Shown: positions 60,190 through 64,000 of the stretch, piece after piece
Numbering within the stretch: the first letter of the stretch is position 1
Layout of the letters: each line of letters opens with the position of its first letter
DNA from: CALDTK01 sp045110575
GTDB lineage: Bacteria; Bacteroidota; Bacteroidia; Chitinophagales; Saprospiraceae
Assembly (NCBI GenBank): GCA_045110575.1
Contig: JBGCGF010000010.1
Location: 49,736 to 113,735, forward strand
Reading direction: 5' to 3'
DNA: 64,000 bases
Made by a program: the position numbers and the translations under genes
Notes under the pieces: generated by a model
What the model saw: only the letters and a program-made list of their open reading frames with translations
The model's database searches: none
Told to the model about the DNA's origin: nothing

Positions 60190-60579
60190 ATGAAGCATTC
60201 TCTCTTTTTCTGCATCGCTATTTTCGCCTTTCTATCTATGGTGTCCTGCCAAACACCAACATCAAGTGAGGGTAGGGTAGTAGACCTCCTCGTTCCCGAA
60301 GCTTTTATGGAAGCTTATGAGGAAGAATCTACAGCACTACTCATAGATTGTAGAACTCCTGCAGAAGTTTCTCGCGGTACCATAGAAGGAGCGATGAACC
60401 TTGATTTTCGATCGCCGACATTTTTGGCAGACGCTGAAAAATTAGACAAAAGCCAACCCGTATACGTGTACTGTCAAGCTGGCGGACGTTCTGCTGCTGC
60501 GGCAGAGGAATTGAAGACGCTCGGGTTTAAAGAAGTTCACGATATGAAAGGTGGCTATGGTGCGTTCATTAAAAAATGA
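60190..60579 (+). CDS. Rhodanese-like lipoprotein
   Basis: 129 residues from ATG 60190 (MKHSLFFCIAIFAFLSMVSC, lipobox). The frame to 60106 adds 28 residues and is rejected. Single rhodanese domain with the catalytic cysteine in VYVYCQAGGRSAAAAEEL and LIDCRTPAE. It may transfer sulfur or sense oxidants in the periplasm. It is monocistronic. Confidence 0.9.
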   Translation: MKHSLFFCIAIFAFLSMVSCQTPTSSEGRVVDLLVPEAFMEAYEEESTALLIDCRTPAEVSRGTIEGAMNLDFRSPTFLADAEKLDKSQPVYVYCQAGGRSAAAAEELKTLGFKEVHDMKGGYGAFIKK

Positions 60580-60730
60580 TGGATTCACACTGAGTTCAGC
60601 TGTAAAGTCCCCTCTGTAAAGGAGGCGTGGAATGTTAGCTGCACATTTTATCCTTTTCTGGCAAACATTGTAGCCCGGTTACTCCTTGTGTGTAATTGGA
60701 TGCCTTTCGAAGGTCCAATGACCACTTTCT

Positions 60731-62254
60731 ATGGAAAAACATAACCACGTCGTCATCATAGGCGCAGGATTCGCAGGAATTTCTGCAGCAAGCTACCTCG
60801 CGAAGGCAGGCGTCAACGTGACGGTGGTCGAAAAGCACGACCAACCAGGGGGGCGAGCACGTACTTTCAAGGCCGACGGATTCACGTTCGATATGGGCCC
60901 ATCCTGGTATTGGATGCCTGACGTCTTCGATCAGTATTTCGAAGACTTTGGATCTAGCGTTGCCGAGCATTACAAGCTTATTCGTCTTGATCCAAGTTAT
61001 AAAGTGGTATTCGGGAAAGACAATGAAGTAGAGCTACCGGCAGATCGAAAAAGTCTTCGGGCGCTATTCGAACGCATAGAACCGGGTAGTGCAGCCAAGC
61101 TAGACAAGTTTTTAGCGGAAGCCGAGTACAAGTATCGAGTAGGAATGGCCGAATTCGTTCAGAAGCCCGGTCACTCTATCATGGAATTTGCTGATTTGCG
61201 TGTTGCAAAAGCAGCTCTCAAACTCCATATGTTAAAAGACATGGCGAGCTATGTCAACAAGCTTTTTACCGATACCCGTCTTCGACAAATTCTCAAGTTT
61301 CCAGTCCTCTTCCTAGGCGCAACACCTGAGGATACGCCTGCCCTATATTCATTGATGAATTTTGCCGATCTCGAGTTAGGTACTTGGTATCCGCTCGGAG
61401 GGATGCACCAGATGGTACTCGCAATGGAGCGTGTAGCAAAAAATCTTGGGGTAACGTTCAAATACGAGCATCCTGTTACTCAGATTGAAGTAAAAGGAGG
61501 AAAAGCAGTAGGAGTTCACACCGAAAATGGCTTCATCGCAGCAGATGTTGTGATTGGAGGGGCGGATTACCATCATGTTGAGCAACACCTTTTACCTGCT
61601 CAACATCGACAGTATACTGAGTCGTATTGGGATAAGCGTACAATGGCACCGTCCAGTCTGCTTTTCTACCTCGGACTTAATAAGCGTTTGAAAGGGCTTG
61701 ATCACCACAACCTGTTCTTTGATACGCCTTTCGCCCAGCATGCGGCAGAGATTTACACGGATCCACAATGGCCATCAGATCCATTGTTTTACGTCTGCGT
61801 ACCTAGTTTAACAGACGATTCTATCTCTCCAGAGGGCTGTGAAAACGTTTTCATTCTCATTCCTACTGCTCCAGGCTTAGGAAATGACACAGAAGAGCTT
61901 CGCGAACGCTACTATAATATGGTAATGGATCGTTTAGAATCGTTGACCGGTCAAGAAGTACGCAACGCTGTTGTTTATAAGCGGTCTTTTGCAGAAAGAG
62001 AGTTCATAGAAGACTACAACGCTTACAAGGGGAACGCATACGGTTTGGCGAACACCCTTATGCAAACAGCTTTTCTTAAACCGAAAATGAGATCAACGAA
62101 AGTGAAAGGTCTCTTTTACACGGGGCAACTAACTACTCCTGGTCCCGGCGTACCTCCCTCTCTAATTAGTGGGCAGGTTGTAGCAGGAGAAGTACTTAAG
62201 GATTTACGGCTTTCGCCAAAACAACAGACACATGGATCCGCAGCAACTCTATAA
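60731..62254 (+). CDS. crtI: Phytoene desaturase
   Basis: 507 residues. FAD-binding N-terminus HVVIIGAGFAGISAASYL and DQPGGRARTFKADGF, and the C-terminal signature TGQLTTPGPGVPPSLISG. It introduces double bonds into phytoene toward lycopene or neurosporene. The C-terminal ~15 residues, past KDLR, include a 14-mer copy. Its stop overlaps the crtB start by 23 nt. Confidence 0.95.
   Translation: MEKHNHVVIIGAGFAGISAASYLAKAGVNVTVVEKHDQPGGRARTFKADGFTFDMGPSWYWMPDVFDQYFEDFGSSVAEHYKLIRLDPSYKVVFGKDNEVELPADRKSLRALFERIEPGSAAKLDKFLAEAEYKYRVGMAEFVQKPGHSIMEFADLRVAKAALKLHMLKDMASYVNKLFTDTRLRQILKFPVLFLGATPEDTPALYSLMNFADLELGTWYPLGGMHQMVLAMERVAKNLGVTFKYEHPVTQIEVKGGKAVGVHTENGFIAADVVIGGADYHHVEQHLLPAQHRQYTESYWDKRTMAPSSLLFYLGLNKRLKGLDHHNLFFDTPFAQHAAEIYTDPQWPSDPLFYVCVPSLTDDSISPEGCENVFILIPTAPGLGNDTEELRERYYNMVMDRLESLTGQEVRNAVVYKRSFAEREFIEDYNAYKGNAYGLANTLMQTAFLKPKMRSTKVKGLFYTGQLTTPGPGVPPSLISGQVVAGEVLKDLRLSPKQQTHGSAATL
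62209..62222 (-). repeat. 14-mer GTTTTGGCGAAAGC, at the crtI/crtB junction
   Basis: Exact copy in the crtI tail, ending 9 nt before the crtB start. Confidence 0.9.
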
Positions 62255-63074
62255 TGATGTTTGTCTTGAGTGTGCACAGCACATAACGAGACGTTACAGT
62301 ACGAGCTTCTCGATGGGGATTCGCCTATTCGAGGAGAAATTACGTGATCCGATTTACGCGATTTATGGTTTCGTTCGTTTTGCGGATGAAATTGTCGACA
62401 CGTTCCATGAGCACGACAAGCAACTCTTGCTTGATGAGTTTCGCCAAGAAACCTACAAAGCGATCGAACGAAAGCTTAGCCTCAATCCAGTATTGCATGC
62501 ATTTCAGCAAACCGTCCATGAATACAGCATTGAAACGGAGCTAATTGATGCCTTCCTCTATAGTATGGAGCTTGACATCGAAAATCGCACGTTTGAACGT
62601 AGCTTGTACGACACGTATATATATGGTAGCGCAGAGGTTGTCGGACTTATGTGTTTGCGCGTCTTTACTGCAGAGAAGCCAGAAGAGTATGATCGTCTTA
62701 AAGATCCTGCAAAAAGGTTGGGTGCAGCATTCCAAAAAATCAACTTTCTAAGAGACATTAGCTCTGATTATCACGACCGCGGGCGAGTGTATTTCCCCGG
62801 AGTAGACTTCGTGAGCTTTACAGAAGATCAGAAGCGTGAGATAGAAGACGAAATCGCTGCTGATTTTGATGCAGCATTGGTCGGAATCCGCGCGTTGCCG
62901 CGCGGATCTAGGCTCGGTGTCCACTGTGCTTATGTCTATTTCAACAACCTTCTGCACCGGATACAGGCTATGGAAGTAAAGCGAATCGCAAATGAGCGTA
63001 TTCGGGTACCAAATAGTGCTAAGCTTCGATTAATGCTTACAAGTGCTGTTAGACATAAGTTTAACGTACTCTAA
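62232..63074 (+). CDS. crtB: Phytoene synthase
   Basis: 280 residues. Squalene/phytoene synthase family with Asp-rich motif 1 DEIVDTFHEHD and motif 2 RDISSDYHDRGRVYFP. It condenses two GGPP to phytoene; with CrtI it builds the C40 carotenoid backbone. Cyclase and hydroxylase genes that often follow in this phylum are absent; the rRNA operon comes next, so the pathway must be completed elsewhere. Confidence 0.95.
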   Translation: MDPQQLYNDVCLECAQHITRRYSTSFSMGIRLFEEKLRDPIYAIYGFVRFADEIVDTFHEHDKQLLLDEFRQETYKAIERKLSLNPVLHAFQQTVHEYSIETELIDAFLYSMELDIENRTFERSLYDTYIYGSAEVVGLMCLRVFTAEKPEEYDRLKDPAKRLGAAFQKINFLRDISSDYHDRGRVYFPGVDFVSFTEDQKREIEDEIAADFDAALVGIRALPRGSRLGVHCAYVYFNNLLHRIQAMEVKRIANERIRVPNSAKLRLMLTSAVRHKFNVL

Positions 63075-63202
63075 CGTTGGATTTTGTCCGTTCGGTAAGA
63101 GTAAATTCGGCTAGTTGACCTTTCGGCAAAACGTGCAAACAGGTCATAATTAGGGTGAATGCGAGTGCGACAAAAAAAAAGCGATCTTTTTGCTAAAAGG
63201 TC

Positions 63203-63233
63203 TTGCGTGATCCAACTGGGCGGTGTACTTTTG
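63203..63233 (+). promoter_or_regulatory. rRNA promoter P1 (TTG-N20-TACTTTTG)
   Basis: TTG 63203-63205 and TACTTTTG 63226-63233, downstream of an A-tract that may act as an UP element. Confidence 0.75.
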
Positions 63234-63340
63234 CGGCCGCTCTGAAAGCATAGCGAGCCGACACGTCAAACGTGCGAAATACGGACCATTTCGATGGAAA
63301 ATATTTCTTCTAGTTTACTAGGAAAAACCGGCAGCTTAAC

Positions 63341-63348
63341 TATCTTTG
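63341..63348 (+). promoter_or_regulatory. rRNA promoter P2 -7 box (TATCTTTG)
   Basis: Exact TAnnTTTG; the -33 region reads TTTACTAG rather than TTG. About 206 nt before 16S. Confidence 0.65.
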
Positions 63349-63416
63349 CGGTCCGCTTTAAAGTAGGCGGAATCAAACGGATGCTTAGGCCTCAATTTTG
63401 AGGTCATTTAGCATGA

Positions 63417-63428
63417 TGTTCATTGACA
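63417..63428 (+). promoter_or_regulatory. rRNA leader boxA-like element
   Basis: TGTTCATTGACA resembles the antitermination boxA (TGCTCTTTAACA in E. coli) and sequences common in Bacteroidota rRNA leaders. Confidence 0.6.
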
Positions 63429-63553
63429 CTAAGGGAAGAAAAGGAATGGCGATTACGCAGCATGTGAATGCGCGTGTAATCGGCCAGTGACGAAATAACA
63501 GAAAGGAGCTTGGTCGCTCACATCTAGTTGGTAGCACACTGCTTACGAGCACA

Positions 63554-64000
<447 letters not shown>

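Larger units (their letters stand above)
63075..63553. other. rRNA operon leader
   Basis: 479 nt without a protein gene. It holds an inverted repeat TGACCT...AGGTCA (63117-63147) after crtB, an A-tract (63173-63181), two promoters, and a boxA-like element. Confidence 0.8.

Overview
The window is a piece of a Bacteroidota chromosome, most likely Flavobacteriales. The right edge holds the first ~447 nt of a 16S rRNA gene of Bacteroidota type. Two secreted proteins end in type IX secretion sorting domains, several promoters match the Bacteroidota -7 box TAnnTTTG, and ribosome-binding sites are generally weak. A Cryomorphaceae/Schleiferiaceae-like lineage is my guess, not something the sequence proves. 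No CRISPR array, tRNA, insertion sequence or prophage was seen.

Layout. 0-10.3 kb: YbaB (partial), a LamG/T9SS protein, a low-molecular-weight phosphatase, the trkA-trkH potassium uptake pair (ending in a 27-bp perfect palindrome), a DUF1801 protein, phosphotransacetylase, two membrane proteins and a T9SS-exported esterase. 10.4-14.5 kb: a LytTR regulator and a LytS-type kinase flanking an oppositely oriented peptidase-like hydrolase. 14.6-17.8 kb: a minus-strand polysaccharide cluster (glycosyltransferase, deacetylase, frameshifted epimerase). 18.3-29.0 kb: a long minus-strand accessory block (propeller lipoprotein, sulfatase, hydrolase, methyltransferase, RNase Z-like protein, ankyrin protein, S41 peptidase, DUF4238 and unknowns). 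29.1-34.2 kb: acetate kinase, then a histidine operon hisG-H-A-F-IE without hisD, hisC or hisB. It is preceded by a His-rich leader peptide and a complete attenuator. 34.2-48.2 kb: a pRiA4b ORF-3-like protein, an ABC-F ATPase, Cdd1-like, DUF6891 and CIA30 proteins, RecQ, an OmpA/DUF6624 protein, and a BlaI/M56 pair with an apparent operator. 48.4-63.1 kb: aconitase, MscL, an ADP/GDP-heptose-type cluster (glycosyltransferase, hddA, gmhA, hddC), acyl-CoA ligase, ribosomal protein S1, a rhodanese lipoprotein and crtI-crtB. 63.1-64.0 kb: rRNA leader and 16S.

How genes work together. pta and ackA form the acetate/acetyl-phosphate pathway but lie 21 kb apart. HisG, H, A, F and IE cover the early histidine steps; the rest must be encoded elsewhere. 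HddA, GmhA and HddC make activated heptose for surface glycans, and CrtI/CrtB make the C40 carotenoid backbone.

The most unusual signals are a 14-mer, GTTTTGGCGAAAGC, present in 12 exact copies on both strands inside and between genes (about 0.0005 expected by chance); the his attenuator; an apparent AUC start codon for hddC; and a relic copy of the hddA 3' end that now carries half of the gmhA promoter. Families of intergenic repeats and long hairpins at stop codons recur across the window.
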